A stretch of DNA of 64,000 nucleotides from Myxococcales bacterium (GTDB taxonomy: Bacteria > Myxococcota_A > Polyangia > Nannocystales > Nannocystaceae), in contig JACKDV010000022.1 of NCBI GenBank assembly GCA_020633315.1, positions 1 to 64,000 of the forward strand. Reading direction: 5' to 3'. The notes under the pieces were generated by a model that searched no databases, was not told the origin of the DNA, and was given only the letters and a program-made list of their open reading frames with translations. The position numbers and the translations under genes were made by a program. Shown in pieces: positions 29,201 through 39,835 of this stretch. Position 1 is the first letter of the stretch. Each line of letters begins with the position of its first letter.

Positions 29201-30412
29201 TCAGAGCCGCTCGAGGATCGAGGCGATGCCCTGGCCCACGCCGATGCACATGGTGGCCAGGCCGTAGCGCTTCTTGGTGCGCCGCAGGCCGTGCGCCAGG
29301 GTGGTCACGATACGCGCGCCCGAGCAGCCCAGCGGGTGGCCCAGGGCGATGGCGCCGCCCGAGGGATTGACGATCGAGGGGTCGAGCTCGAGCGCACGCT
29401 GCGAGGCGATCACCTGGCTGGCGAAGGCCTCGTTGAGCTCGGCCATCTCGATGTCCTTGGCCTGGAGGCCGGCCCGCTCGAGCGCCTTGCGGGAGGAGGG
29501 GACGGGGCCGATGCCCATCACCCCCGGGTGCACGCCGGCGTGGCCCCACGCGACGATCCGCGCCATGGGCTCGAGGCCCAGGCTCTTGGCCCGCGCCAGG
29601 CTGGTGAGCAGCACCGCGCTTGCGCCGTCGTTGAGCGACGAGCTGTTGCCCGCGGTGACGGTGCCGCCCTTGCGGAACACGGGGGGCAGGCGGGCCAGCT
29701 TGTCCAGCGAGGTGTCGCGGCGGATGCCCTCGTCCTCGGTGATGCGGATGGGATCCTGCTTGCGACCCTGGGGCACCGAGATCGGCGCGACCTCGTCGTC
29801 GAACCACCCCTCGTCCTGGGCGAAGGCGGCCTTGTGGTGCGACTCGAGGGCCCACGCATCCTGGTCCTCGCGGCTCACCTTGTAGCGCTCGGCCACGTTC
29901 TCCGCGGTCTGCCCCAGGCCCTCCACCGGGTACAGCTCGTTCATCCGCGGGTTGATCATCCGCCAGCCCAGCGAGGTGTCGAAGATCTCGGCGCTGCGCG
30001 GGAAGGCCTCGCCCGACTTGGGCATCACGAAGGGCGCCCGGGTCATGCTCTCCACGCCGCCGGCGATGTAGACCGTGCCCTCGCCCACCATGATCGACTT
30101 GGTGGCCTGGATGATCGCCTCCATGCCGGAGCCGCACAGGCGGTTGACGGTGGCCCCGGGGATCTCCACGGGCAGGCCCGCGAGCAGGCCGGCCATGCGC
30201 CCCACGTTGCGGTTGTCCTCGCCGGACTGGTTGGCCGCGCCGAAGATCACGTCCTCGAGCTGCTCGGAGGCCGCGGGGTAGCGCTCGACCAGGCGCCGGA
30301 CCACGTGCGCCGCGAGATCATCGGGACGCATCGGCGCGAGCGAGCCTCGCAGGCGACCGATGGGGGTACGAATGGCGTCGATGATGACTGGCGTACGCGC
30401 GTCGTCGACCAT
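29201..30412 (-). CDS. Acetyl-CoA C-acyltransferase (thiolase)
   Basis: The 403-residue enzyme is a thiolase of the FadA/acetyl-CoA acyltransferase type. The acylated nucleophile is Cys in NRLCGSGMEA, the catalytic His is in GGAIALGHPLGCSGAR, and the second Cys is in MCIGVGQG (the usual sequence is CxGGGQG, so one Gly is Val here). AELNEAFASQ is also present. It may act in fatty-acid beta-oxidation or in acetoacetyl-CoA formation; no partner gene (fadB-like) is adjacent. The start MVDDARTP follows a purine-rich GGGGG. Confidence 0.95.
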   Translation of the reverse strand: MVDDARTPVIIDAIRTPIGRLRGSLAPMRPDDLAAHVVRRLVERYPAASEQLEDVIFGAANQSGEDNRNVGRMAGLLAGLPVEIPGATVNRLCGSGMEAIIQATKSIMVGEGTVYIAGGVESMTRAPFVMPKSGEAFPRSAEIFDTSLGWRMINPRMNELYPVEGLGQTAENVAERYKVSREDQDAWALESHHKAAFAQDEGWFDDEVAPISVPQGRKQDPIRITEDEGIRRDTSLDKLARLPPVFRKGGTVTAGNSSSLNDGASAVLLTSLARAKSLGLEPMARIVAWGHAGVHPGVMGIGPVPSSRKALERAGLQAKDIEMAELNEAFASQVIASQRALELDPSIVNPSGGAIALGHPLGCSGARIVTTLAHGLRRTKKRYGLATMCIGVGQGIASILERL

Positions 30413-30532
30413 GCCCCCTTCGGTAACACGACCGAGGGAGCCCCTCTCGGGCGAGCTCGCGTAGGAATCTCACGCCGTGGGCTCACGCGACCGGGCTCGG
30501 GGAGCCCCGAGCCGTCGATCGTGCGGGCTTCG

Positions 30533-32356
30533 TTACATCCGCGCCGGGGCCTCGATGCCGAGCCGACCCAAGCCCCAGCGCATGCCCTCGAGCGCGGCCT
30601 GGACCAGCAGCAGCCGGCCGTCGAGCAGCGCACCCTCGCTGCTGAGCACGTGGCAGTGCTTGGCGTTGGCGAAGCGGTTCATCGCCTTGGCCAGCCCCAA
30701 CAGATAGGTGCACAGCACGGAGGGCCGCAGATCCTGGGCCGCCCGGTGGACCTGGGGCCCCAGCTGCGCCAGCTCGAGCACGAGCTGCCGCTCCTCGAGC
30801 TGGGTGAGCGCGGCCCCGGCCGCGTGCAGGCGCGCGGCGTCGTGGGGCAGGGCGGGGTCGAGGACCTTGTCCGCCGCCTCGGCCTTGCGGAGGATCGAGG
30901 CGTAGCGCGCTGCGCCGTACTGCAGGTAGGGCCCCGTGTCGCCCTCGAGCGCCAGCCAGGCCTCCATGTCGAAGACGATCTTCTGGTTGACGTCGCGGGC
31001 CAGCATCCCGAACTTGATCGCGCCCAGCGCCACCTGGTGGGCCGTGCGCTCGATCTCCTCGTCGGGCCACTGCCCGCGGTACTTGGCCAGGTAGCTGTCG
31101 ATCAGGTGGCTGGTCATCCGCTCGCGGAGCGTGCGGAACAGGATCACGTTGCCCTTGCGGGTGGCCATGGGTCCGCTGGGCAGCTCGACCATCTCGTAGG
31201 GCACGTGCTCGCACTGGCCCGCCTGCGGAAAGCCCATCTTCGCGAGGGTGAGGAACACGTGGCGGAAGTGGTCGCTCTGGCGGGTGTCCACCACGTAGAT
31301 CGAGCGATCGATCTCGTGCTCCTCGAACTTGAGGCGGGCCAGGGCGAGATCCTTGGTGGCGTAGAGGCCCGTGCCGTCCCGCTTGCGCAGCATGAAGAAC
31401 GGCATGTGCTTGACCTCCTCGTTGAAGATCCCCACGGCGCCCTCGCTCTGCACGAACACGCCGCGGTCGAGGAACTCCTGCACGATGGCCAGGCCGGGCT
31501 CGTCCACCTCGCTCTCGTAGAACACCCGGTCGAATTCCACGCCACACCACCGGTAGATCTCGTCGAACTCCTCCAGCGACCACTGCCGCGTGCGCTGCCA
31601 CACTTCGGTCAGCTCCGGGTCGCGGGCCTCGAGCTTCTGGAGGATCTCGGTGGTGCGGGCGCGGGCGGCCTCGAGCCGGGCCCGGGCCTCCTCGTCGCCG
31701 CCGTCGGCTGCATCCTTCCACTCGTCGAGCTGGTTGCTGGCCGCGGAGTACAGCTCGCCCAGCCACTCGCCGCGCGCCTCGTCGGGGGGCTGGCGGCCGG
31801 CGTCGTCGAGCACGTCGAGGTACCACCACAGGCACTTGGCGATGTGGGCTCCCACGTCGCCCAGGTAGTTGGCCGCGACCACCGGGTAGCCATCGGCCCG
31901 CAGCAGCCGGACGATCGCGTCGCCCAGGCACAGGTTGCGCATGTGCCCCACGTGGAAGGCCTTGTGCGTGTTGGGCTGGGAGTACTCCACCATCACCCGC
32001 TGCGACTGGGCGTCGGCGGGCGGGGGCTGGCCCTCGGCGAGCGGACCCGCGACGAGGGCGGCGGCGTGGCCGAGCTCGACGCGGAGGTTGAGGTAGGGCC
32101 CGGCCGCGATGGCCTCGGTCACCACGCCCGAGCCCCCGGCCTCCGCGAGCTGGGCCGCGAGCTGCTGGGCGATCTGGGGCGGGCCCTTGCGCAGCGCCTT
32201 GGCCAGGCGGAAGCAGGGGAAGGCGAGGTCGCCCAGCTCGGGCTTGGGCGTGGGGCCCAGCAGGCCGGCCACCTCCTCCACGCTCAGGGCGACGTCCTTG
32301 GGCAGCACACCGACGATGGTGCTCGCGACCGCGAGGGCCAGGGGCGAGGTCTCCAT
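30533..32356 (-). CDS. argS: Arginyl-tRNA synthetase
   Basis: This 607-residue class Ia synthetase charges tRNA-Arg. It shows the N-terminal additional domain, the HIGH-type motif HVGHMR (about 135-140), Arg-binding region residues in YLGDVGAH, the KMSKS-region equivalent GPMATRKGNVI, and the C-terminal anticodon-binding helical bundle (ALTQLEERQLVLEL...AMNRFANAKHCHVL). The lysine of the KMSK signature is not in its canonical place, as in many ArgRS that have a xMSxRxG form. TAGGCT lies 8 bases before the ATG. Confidence 0.96.
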   Translation of the reverse strand: METSPLALAVASTIVGVLPKDVALSVEEVAGLLGPTPKPELGDLAFPCFRLAKALRKGPPQIAQQLAAQLAEAGGSGVVTEAIAAGPYLNLRVELGHAAALVAGPLAEGQPPPADAQSQRVMVEYSQPNTHKAFHVGHMRNLCLGDAIVRLLRADGYPVVAANYLGDVGAHIAKCLWWYLDVLDDAGRQPPDEARGEWLGELYSAASNQLDEWKDAADGGDEEARARLEAARARTTEILQKLEARDPELTEVWQRTRQWSLEEFDEIYRWCGVEFDRVFYESEVDEPGLAIVQEFLDRGVFVQSEGAVGIFNEEVKHMPFFMLRKRDGTGLYATKDLALARLKFEEHEIDRSIYVVDTRQSDHFRHVFLTLAKMGFPQAGQCEHVPYEMVELPSGPMATRKGNVILFRTLRERMTSHLIDSYLAKYRGQWPDEEIERTAHQVALGAIKFGMLARDVNQKIVFDMEAWLALEGDTGPYLQYGAARYASILRKAEAADKVLDPALPHDAARLHAAGAALTQLEERQLVLELAQLGPQVHRAAQDLRPSVLCTYLLGLAKAMNRFANAKHCHVLSSEGALLDGRLLLVQAALEGMRWGLGRLGIEAPARM

Positions 32357-32471
32357 GACGAGCGAGCCTAGACGCGTGTGGGCCCGATTGCGAGCCGGAC
32401 CGCGTCTCCCGGCGCGGGCGGGCCGGGCCCTGGGGTGGGGCCCGCGGACGTGGTAAGACGAGTCGTCGCCG

Positions 32472-32600
32472 ATGTACGCGCTCTGGTCCTCCCTGCTGTT
32501 CGCCTTCCTGTGGATCCTGCTCCTGGGCATGGGCGTGGTGGTGGCTCGGTCCATCGCGCGGCTCGAGCGAGACGACGGACCCTGGCGCCGCGGCCTCTGA
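32472..32600 (+). CDS. Possible 42-residue single-span membrane protein
   Basis: An ATG opens a 42-codon frame encoding MYALWSSLLFAFLWILLL followed by GMGVVVARSIARLERDD and a basic end. One long hydrophobic segment with a positive C-terminal side is the typical form of small bacterial inner-membrane peptides. Ribosome-binding sequence is weak (AAGACGAG). It sits in the gap between argS and the double VOC gene, on the VOC strand. Short hydrophobic frames can be chance in GC-rich DNA, so confidence is limited. Confidence 0.4.
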   Translation: MYALWSSLLFAFLWILLLGMGVVVARSIARLERDDGPWRRGL

Positions 32601-32667
32601 TCCCCACGCGGTGCCCCCACCGCGGCTGGTCCGGGCTCCGGGCAGCCGCGCTCCCCCGGAGACTGCG

Positions 32668-33456
32668 ATGACCGTGAGGACGAGCTACGAGCCCGGCACC
32701 TTCTGCTGGGTGGACTACATGGCCCACGACATGGAGGCCGCGTCGGCGTGGTACGCCGAGCTGTTCGGCTGGCGCGTGGAGGCACAGGACACCGGCGGCG
32801 GTCCGCCCTACGCGATGTTCTACGAGGGCGACGAGGTGGTCGCCGGCATCGGCCAGATGAGCGACGAGATGAAGGGGCGGGGCGTGCCCCCCATGTGGAA
32901 CGACTACGTCTCGGTGCAGGACGTGGCGGCCACGGCCGCCAAGGCCGGCGCGCTGGGGGCCACCGTGGTCGTGCCGCCCATGCGGGTGATGGACGCGGGC
33001 TCGCTGGCGTTCCTCGTCGATCCCGTGGGGGCCCACTTCGCCCTGTGGCAGCCCGGCGAGCACCACGGCGCCCAGCGGGTCAACGAGCACGGCGCGCTGA
33101 GCTGGAACGAGCTGGTCACCGCCGAGGTGGAGCGGGCCGAGGCCTTCTACGGCGAGCTACTGGGCTGGACCTTCGAGGCCATGCCGATGCCGGAGATGGA
33201 CTACACCGTGATCAAGAACGGCGAGCGCGACAACGGCGGCATCATGCCCATGGTGGGCCCGCAGTGGGAGGGCGTGCCGCCCCACTGGATGACCTACTTC
33301 GGGGTCGACGACTGCGACGCGGCGGCGGCCAAGGCCGCGGCCACCGGGGGCAAGGTGATGGTGCCGCCCACCGACATCCCGCCCGGGCGCTTCGCCGTGC
33401 TCCAAGACCCGCACGGCGGGACCTTCACGGTGATCGAGCTCGACGCTCCCGCGTAG
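32668..33456 (+). CDS. Double VOC (glyoxalase/bleomycin-resistance fold) protein
   Basis: The 262-residue protein is two VOC modules in tandem, each starting with a variant of the same pattern (FCWVDYMAHDMEAASAWYAELFGW; LSWNELVTAEVERAEAFYGELLGW) and ending in a strand with a putative metal ligand (FLVDPVGAHFALW; LQDPHGGTFTVIEL). This layout is that of the 27-kDa-antigen/Cfp30B-like family. Members bind small molecules or act as metal-dependent enzymes; the substrate is unknown. The protein is probably cytoplasmic. Confidence 0.9.
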   Translation: MTVRTSYEPGTFCWVDYMAHDMEAASAWYAELFGWRVEAQDTGGGPPYAMFYEGDEVVAGIGQMSDEMKGRGVPPMWNDYVSVQDVAATAAKAGALGATVVVPPMRVMDAGSLAFLVDPVGAHFALWQPGEHHGAQRVNEHGALSWNELVTAEVERAEAFYGELLGWTFEAMPMPEMDYTVIKNGERDNGGIMPMVGPQWEGVPPHWMTYFGVDDCDAAAAKAAATGGKVMVPPTDIPPGRFAVLQDPHGGTFTVIELDAPA

Positions 33457-33471
33457 GCGGGGTGGCTGCGG

Positions 33472-33915
33472 TCAGGCCTCGGCCTCGACCTCGAGGGCGG
33501 GGCTCGCTGCGGCGATGGCCCAGCTCGCCGCGAGCAGCTCGCCGATGGGGTGGGGCCCCACGGTGTGCTCGGGGTCGAGGCCCGCGTCGGCGAGCAGGCC
33601 CTCGATGATCGTCAGGCCCGCGCGGGTGATCTCGGGGACCTGGCCGGGGAGGTCCTGGCCGCTCTCCTCCGCATGGTGCTCCACCAGCGAGCGCAGCAGC
33701 GACAGCCCGGTGGCATCGGAGTGCATGGCCACGCACACCAGCGCGGGCCCGGGATCCTCGAAGGCGGCGAGGTCGGCGGGGTCGGCCCACAGCTTCTGGC
33801 CCTCGCGGAACATCACGCCAATGGGCGCGTGCCCCTTGCTGCTCCGCGGCTTGCGGCGGCGCCACGGGAAGCGGGCGAGCACGCGGTGGAGCTTGTAGTC
33901 GGTGACCTGGGCCAT
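33472..33915 (-). CDS. Hypothetical protein
   Basis: The 147-residue product (MAQVTDYKLHRVLARFPWRRRKPRSS...) has a basic N-terminus, a central region with MFREGQKLWADPADLAAFEDPG and a Glu-rich C-terminus. No membrane segment, signal or catalytic motif is visible and I do not recognise a family. The start MAQVTDYK was chosen over an upstream ATG (33,957) because the intervening residues are unremarkable. It is convergent with the double VOC gene and precedes the cyclase gene on the other side without overlap. Confidence 0.65.
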   Translation of the reverse strand: MAQVTDYKLHRVLARFPWRRRKPRSSKGHAPIGVMFREGQKLWADPADLAAFEDPGPALVCVAMHSDATGLSLLRSLVEHHAEESGQDLPGQVPEITRAGLTIIEGLLADAGLDPEHTVGPHPIGELLAASWAIAAASPALEVEAEA

Positions 33916-33990
33916 GCGGCAGCCGACGAATCCTACCGATGGGCTCCCCAGGTGCAAGCTCTCGAGGTCACGCCGGGGCTCGGCGGTCGG

Positions 33991-35871
33991 TCAGGGCGAG
34001 CCGGGCTCGCTCGCGCGGGGCCCCAGATCGAACGCCACGAGCGCCTGGTCGGCCGAGATCCCCTTGAGATGAGCGATCACCGCGCGCTGCGGAGCGCCGC
34101 GCAGCAGCTCGGCCACCGCGGGCAGCTCCGCGAGCTCGCGCATGAGCACCAGCTCGCTCGTGCCCGCCTGGCCCTGCAAGCGGGCCGCGAGGTTGACCGT
34201 GGTGCCGAAGAAGTCGAGGCGGTCGTTGGCGCGCACGGCCAGGCACGGACCCTCGTGCACGCCCAGCTTCACCCCGATGCCGAGCTCGCCGTGCTGGGCC
34301 TCGGCCTCGCGCACCGCCTCGATCGCGGCCCGCACCGCCTGCTGCGGCGTGGCGAAGGTGGCCATCACCGCATCGCCCATCGTCTTGACCACGGCGCCCT
34401 CGTGTCGCGCGATCGCGGCCTCCATCAGGCGGAAGTGCTCCTGCACCACCGCGTACGCCCGCGCGTCGCCGATGCGCTCGTAGAGCGCGGTCGAGCCGGT
34501 GAGGTCGCTGAACAAGAGCGTGAGGTTGCCGATGGTCAGGTCGAGCCCCGCCGCCGGGGCCTCGGTGGCGAAGAGATCCACGAAGTCGCTCTGGGCGGCG
34601 AGGATCGAGCCCAGCACCGCGTCGGAGGCCCAGGCGCCGCGCTCCACGAGCAGGTAGCCCGGCGCGTCGAGGGCCGAGCGCAGCACCAGCGTGGTCGTGC
34701 CGTCGTCCGAGCGCCCGTGGGCCGTGGCGGTGACCGCCTCGGGCCCCAGCTCCACCTCCAGGCGCGCCGGCACGGCCAGGTCGTGCAGGTCGGCCGCCCG
34801 CTGGCGCTCGAGGGTGCGCAGGTGCACGCGCCCGTCGTGCAGCCGCAGCGTCTCCTCGCGGACCTCGCCGGGCTGCACGCGGAGCTGGGCGAGCACGTGG
34901 GGGCGGAAGGCCGGGCTCGCGGCGCAGTAGACCGCCGGCTCCACGTCGCGGATCGCCTTGTTGCAGCGGAACACCGCCTCCACGTTCGCGCCGAAGTCGA
35001 TGTCGTAGCTGATGTTGCAGGCCTCGCAGTGCACGTCGCGGCCCACGTCCTGCAGCGCCCCCACCACCTGGGCCGACACCCGGCACACCGGGCAGTTGAT
35101 CTGCCACTGCAGGTCGACCAGCCCCGCCCGGGTGGCGTGCAGGAACGCCTGGAGCACCGGGCGGCGGTCGAGCCCCCAGCCGCGGGCCAGCTCGAAGGGG
35201 CGCATCTGCGAGACCTCCTCGTCGGGCCGGCGCTCGAGGGTCTGCACCAGGGCCTTCACCACCCCCGCGTCGACCGGGGCCTGGCTCAGTCGATCGGCGC
35301 GACGCCGCAGCTCGGCCGCGTCGGCCGGGGTGACGCCCCCGGAGGCCACGGCGTCGTCGGCATGGCCGAGCAGCCGCTGCACCCGGACCACCGCGGGCTG
35401 GGCCCCGCCGCCGTCCACGGCCGTGTCGCGCGGCTCGAGCACGCGGGCGATCGAGTCCATGTAGCGGCTGATCTGTCGGCGCAGGTGCCCGAGCACCAGC
35501 GGCTCGAGCACCCGCAGGATCCACGAGCGCGGCTCGCCGAAGGCCGTGAGGCGAGCGATGCAGCCGTCGCCGTCGTCCTCCACCTCCACCCGCAGGCCGC
35601 CCTCCTTGGCCGGTCCCTTGTCGAAGATGCGCAGCGAGCTGAGCATGCGCCCCTCGATCCACTGGTAGGGCTGCTCCACCCAGGCCAGCTCGAGGCCCCC
35701 CTGCTTGGCCCGTCCCTGCAGCACCCGCTGCCCGTCGAGGGTGCGCCAGGTGTAGCTGGCCACGCCCAGGCCCAGCGCGCGGTCGTAGCGGTTGCTGTCC
35801 GCCAGCAGCGCCCACACCAGCTCGCGGGGCGCTGCGAAGCGTCGCTCCACCGACACGCCGCCCTCGGCCAT
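33991..35871 (-). CDS. Class III adenylate/guanylate cyclase with SRPBCC and zinc-ribbon regions
   Basis: This 626-residue protein has an unusual domain order. Residues 1-150 look like a SRPBCC/START-type ligand-binding domain (VERRFAAPRELVWALLAD). A zinc ribbon of the CPVC...CEAC type follows at about 280-315, within a DUF5939-like region. The C-terminal 190 residues are a class III cyclase: LLFSDLTGSTALYERIGD (metal Asp), GAVVKTMGDAVMATF (second metal Asp) and FFGTTVNLAARLQGQA. It probably makes cAMP or cGMP in response to a ligand bound by the N-terminal domain. The start MAEGGVSVER begins directly before the SRPBCC fold. Confidence 0.9.
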   Translation of the reverse strand: MAEGGVSVERRFAAPRELVWALLADSNRYDRALGLGVASYTWRTLDGQRVLQGRAKQGGLELAWVEQPYQWIEGRMLSSLRIFDKGPAKEGGLRVEVEDDGDGCIARLTAFGEPRSWILRVLEPLVLGHLRRQISRYMDSIARVLEPRDTAVDGGGAQPAVVRVQRLLGHADDAVASGGVTPADAAELRRRADRLSQAPVDAGVVKALVQTLERRPDEEVSQMRPFELARGWGLDRRPVLQAFLHATRAGLVDLQWQINCPVCRVSAQVVGALQDVGRDVHCEACNISYDIDFGANVEAVFRCNKAIRDVEPAVYCAASPAFRPHVLAQLRVQPGEVREETLRLHDGRVHLRTLERQRAADLHDLAVPARLEVELGPEAVTATAHGRSDDGTTTLVLRSALDAPGYLLVERGAWASDAVLGSILAAQSDFVDLFATEAPAAGLDLTIGNLTLLFSDLTGSTALYERIGDARAYAVVQEHFRLMEAAIARHEGAVVKTMGDAVMATFATPQQAVRAAIEAVREAEAQHGELGIGVKLGVHEGPCLAVRANDRLDFFGTTVNLAARLQGQAGTSELVLMRELAELPAVAELLRGAPQRAVIAHLKGISADQALVAFDLGPRASEPGSP

Positions 35872-36054
35872 GGCCGGGATGGTCGCACAGGGGGAGGGCG
35901 AGCGCCACGGGCTGCGGTCGCGACACGGGCTGCGAGGTCCGCCGGCCAGGTGTCGCGACACGGCAAGCGGAACGGCCCGCCTGTCAGTCCGAGCTCGAAG
36001 CCGTGTCGCCGTGTCCCCGTATCGGCAGCACGAGCCCCGTCCGTTCGCTCGTGC

Positions 36055-37182
36055 TCAGGCGGTGAGCGATCGGATCGCCGCCACCAGCGACTCGGCGGCG
36101 CGATCGATGTCGGCCTCGCTCGTGCGCCGCCCCAGGGTCAGCCGCAGGGCGCCGCGGGCATCCCGACCCAGCAGGCCCATCGCCCCCAGCACGCCCGAGG
36201 GGCGCTCCTCGTCGGTGTGGCAGGCCGAGCCGGTCGAGGCCGCGACCTCGGGCGCGGCCGCGAGGATCGCCCGCCCGTCCGCCCCGGGCACCCGTACGTG
36301 CAGGGTGTTGGGCAGCAGCGGCGCGCCCTCGCCGGTCCAGGCGATCGAGGGCACGGCCTCGCGCAGTCGCTCCCACAGGCGCCGGCGCAGCGCGTCCTGA
36401 CGCGCGCCCTCCTCGTGCAGGTCGCTGCGCGCCAGCTTGCACGCGGCACCGAGGCCCACGATGAGCGCCACCGGCTCGGTCCCCGGTCGACGCCCGTGCT
36501 CCTGGCCGCCGCCCAGGGTGAGCGAGCGCAGCTCGATCCCCTCGCGGACCACCAGCGCTCCGATCCCGTTGGGTCCGTAGAGCTTGTGGCTGACGATCGT
36601 CAGCAGGTCGACTCCCAGCGCGCCCAGGTCGACGGGGATCTTGCCCACCGCCTGCGCGGCGTCGGTGTGCACCAGCACCTCGGGCGCGGCCTCCCGCGCG
36701 AGCGCGGCCAGCTCGGCCACCGGCTGGATCACCCCGGTCTCGTTCTGCGCCAGGATCACGCTGAGCAGCCCGGCGGGCTCGGCCAGGATCTCCCGCGCGC
36801 GCTCCAGCTCCACCCGACCGCGGCCGTCCACCGGCAGCTCGGCCCGCGCCCAGCCCTGCTGCTCCAGCGCCCGCGAGGGCAGCTCGATGGCCGGGTGCTC
36901 CACCGCCGACACCACGATGCGCCGGCGAGCCACCGTGGGCCCGCGCAGCGCGAGGTTGTCCGCCTCGGTGCCGCCGCCCGTGAAGACCACGCCGTCGACC
37001 GAGGCCCCCACCAGCGCGGCCACCTCGGCCCGCGCCTCGGCGATCGCCGCGGCCGCGTCGCGACCGAAGGCATGGGCGCTCGAGGGATTGCCCCAGCGAT
37101 CCCCGAGCCACGGCAGCATCGCCTCGCGCACCGTGGGGTGCACGGGCGTGGTGGCGTTGTAGTCGAGGTAGACCGGTGTCAC
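36055..37182 (-). CDS. Cysteine desulfurase (NifS/IscS type)
   Basis: The 375-residue PLP enzyme removes sulfur from cysteine as a protein persulfide. Motifs are VYLDYNATTPVHP at the N-terminus, HTDAAQAVGK, the PLP lysine in IVSHKLYGPNGIGAL, the GGGQEHGRRPGTEP motif, and the catalytic Cys in AASTGSACHTDEE. The GTG start overlaps the stop of the upstream lipoprotein gene by 4 bases (GTGA). No IscU, IscR or other Fe-S genes are adjacent, so the product pathway (Fe-S clusters or tRNA thiolation) is open. Confidence 0.93.
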   Translation of the reverse strand: MTPVYLDYNATTPVHPTVREAMLPWLGDRWGNPSSAHAFGRDAAAAIAEARAEVAALVGASVDGVVFTGGGTEADNLALRGPTVARRRIVVSAVEHPAIELPSRALEQQGWARAELPVDGRGRVELERAREILAEPAGLLSVILAQNETGVIQPVAELAALAREAAPEVLVHTDAAQAVGKIPVDLGALGVDLLTIVSHKLYGPNGIGALVVREGIELRSLTLGGGQEHGRRPGTEPVALIVGLGAACKLARSDLHEEGARQDALRRRLWERLREAVPSIAWTGEGAPLLPNTLHVRVPGADGRAILAAAPEVAASTGSACHTDEERPSGVLGAMGLLGRDARGALRLTLGRRTSEADIDRAAESLVAAIRSLTA

Positions 37183-37901
37183 TCCGCGGGCGCGCCCGTG
37201 AAGTCGAAGTTCCACATGATGTACTGCCAGTCCTGCTCCACCGAGCGCGTCTCCCCGAAGGGGTAGTCCATCCGCGCGATGAACACGACGTCCTCGCGGG
37301 GGAACATGAACTGGATGATCTCGCGCTCCGGCTCGCCGTTGCCGTCCACGATGTGGAGCTTGGCGTAGATGCCGGTCTTCTTGTGGTAGTCGTGCTGGTA
37401 GCTGATCTCGTCCACGTCGAGCCCCGCCTCCTTGAACTGGCCCTCGAACCAGGTCACGGCGCGCTCGTCGAGCGGGCGGGTCTTGTGGGTGACGTAGAAG
37501 GTGAGGTTGATGGGCTCGGCCCCGGCCGCGCTGGCCTCCTCGTCGGCGAAGTAGTCCTCCTCGCCCTCGTCCTGGCCGAACACGTCGTCACCGGTGGAGG
37601 CACAGGTGATGATCGGGATCCAGCGCTCGGCCCCGTCGGGGGAGTGGCTGGCCTCGCCGCAGTTGCGGAACACGTAGAGGGTGTCAGGGACCTCGAATTT
37701 CACCTGGAGCTGCGGGAACTTGATGACGTTGCCGTCGCGGCTCCCGTTGCTGGGGCTGTCGACCCACTTGGCCAGGTCGGACTGCTTCCCGCGGCCGCCA
37801 CCGTTCTTTCCGCAGGCGCCGAGCGAAACTGCGCCGAAGACGCAAAAGGTGCCGAGTGCGATCGCACCGAACCGGGAGCTTCTCGAGTCGAGCCAGGACA
37901 T
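37179..37901 (-). CDS. Putative lipoprotein of unknown function
   Basis: The 240-residue product has a signal peptide with lipobox (FGAVSLGACGKN) and then a hydrophilic domain rich in Asp, Glu and aromatic residues, for example VKFEVPDTLYVFRNCGE and FMFPREDVVFIARMDYPFGE. I do not recognise a family. It precedes and overlaps the cysteine desulfurase gene by 4 bases, so they form an operon. TAACGT lies 9 bases before the ATG, with a GGGGCGAG between, so either initiation mode is possible. Confidence 0.75.
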   Translation of the reverse strand: MSWLDSRSSRFGAIALGTFCVFGAVSLGACGKNGGGRGKQSDLAKWVDSPSNGSRDGNVIKFPQLQVKFEVPDTLYVFRNCGEASHSPDGAERWIPIITCASTGDDVFGQDEGEEDYFADEEASAAGAEPINLTFYVTHKTRPLDERAVTWFEGQFKEAGLDVDEISYQHDYHKKTGIYAKLHIVDGNGEPEREIIQFMFPREDVVFIARMDYPFGETRSVEQDWQYIMWNFDFTGAPAE

Positions 37902-37925
37902 CTCGCCCCGACGTTAGCGAGTTTT

Positions 37926-37945
37926 GCCCCTTGGCGCCAAGGGGC
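37926..37945. repeat. Perfect 20-bp palindrome upstream of the lipoprotein/desulfurase operon
   Basis: GCCCCTTGGCGCCAAGGGGC is a perfect inverted repeat with no spacer, preceded by TTTT and followed by GAGC on the plus strand. It lies 25 bases upstream of the operon's start codon and about 90 bases after the gpmI stop. It has no T-tract in the terminator orientation, so an operator is more likely than a terminator. Confidence 0.5.
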
Positions 37946-38033
37946 GAGCACGGCTTTCGCCGCGCGCGTCGTCAACGACGAGCCTCCGGCGCGTCGGCGC
38001 GGTCGCATCGCGGGCGAGGGGCATCGGGCCCGA

Positions 38034-39674
<1,641 letters not shown>

Positions 39675-39835
39675 GGAGATCCTCGAGCGCGCGGAGGATA
39701 GCAGGGCGGGTCGCGGGGCGGTCGCGGGTCGGGGGGGGAGCGCATTCACCTTCGGCGAGCGGAGCGTGCGGTGGGCCACGGTCGTTCGAATCGAGGCAAT
39801 CGGTCGGGACCCCGCGGCACTCTGACGCCAGCGAC

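Noticed and set aside
37926..37945. Palindrome as an intrinsic terminator of gpmI.
   Set aside because: In the gpmI direction it is followed by AAAA, not T-residues, and it lies nearly 100 bases after the stop.
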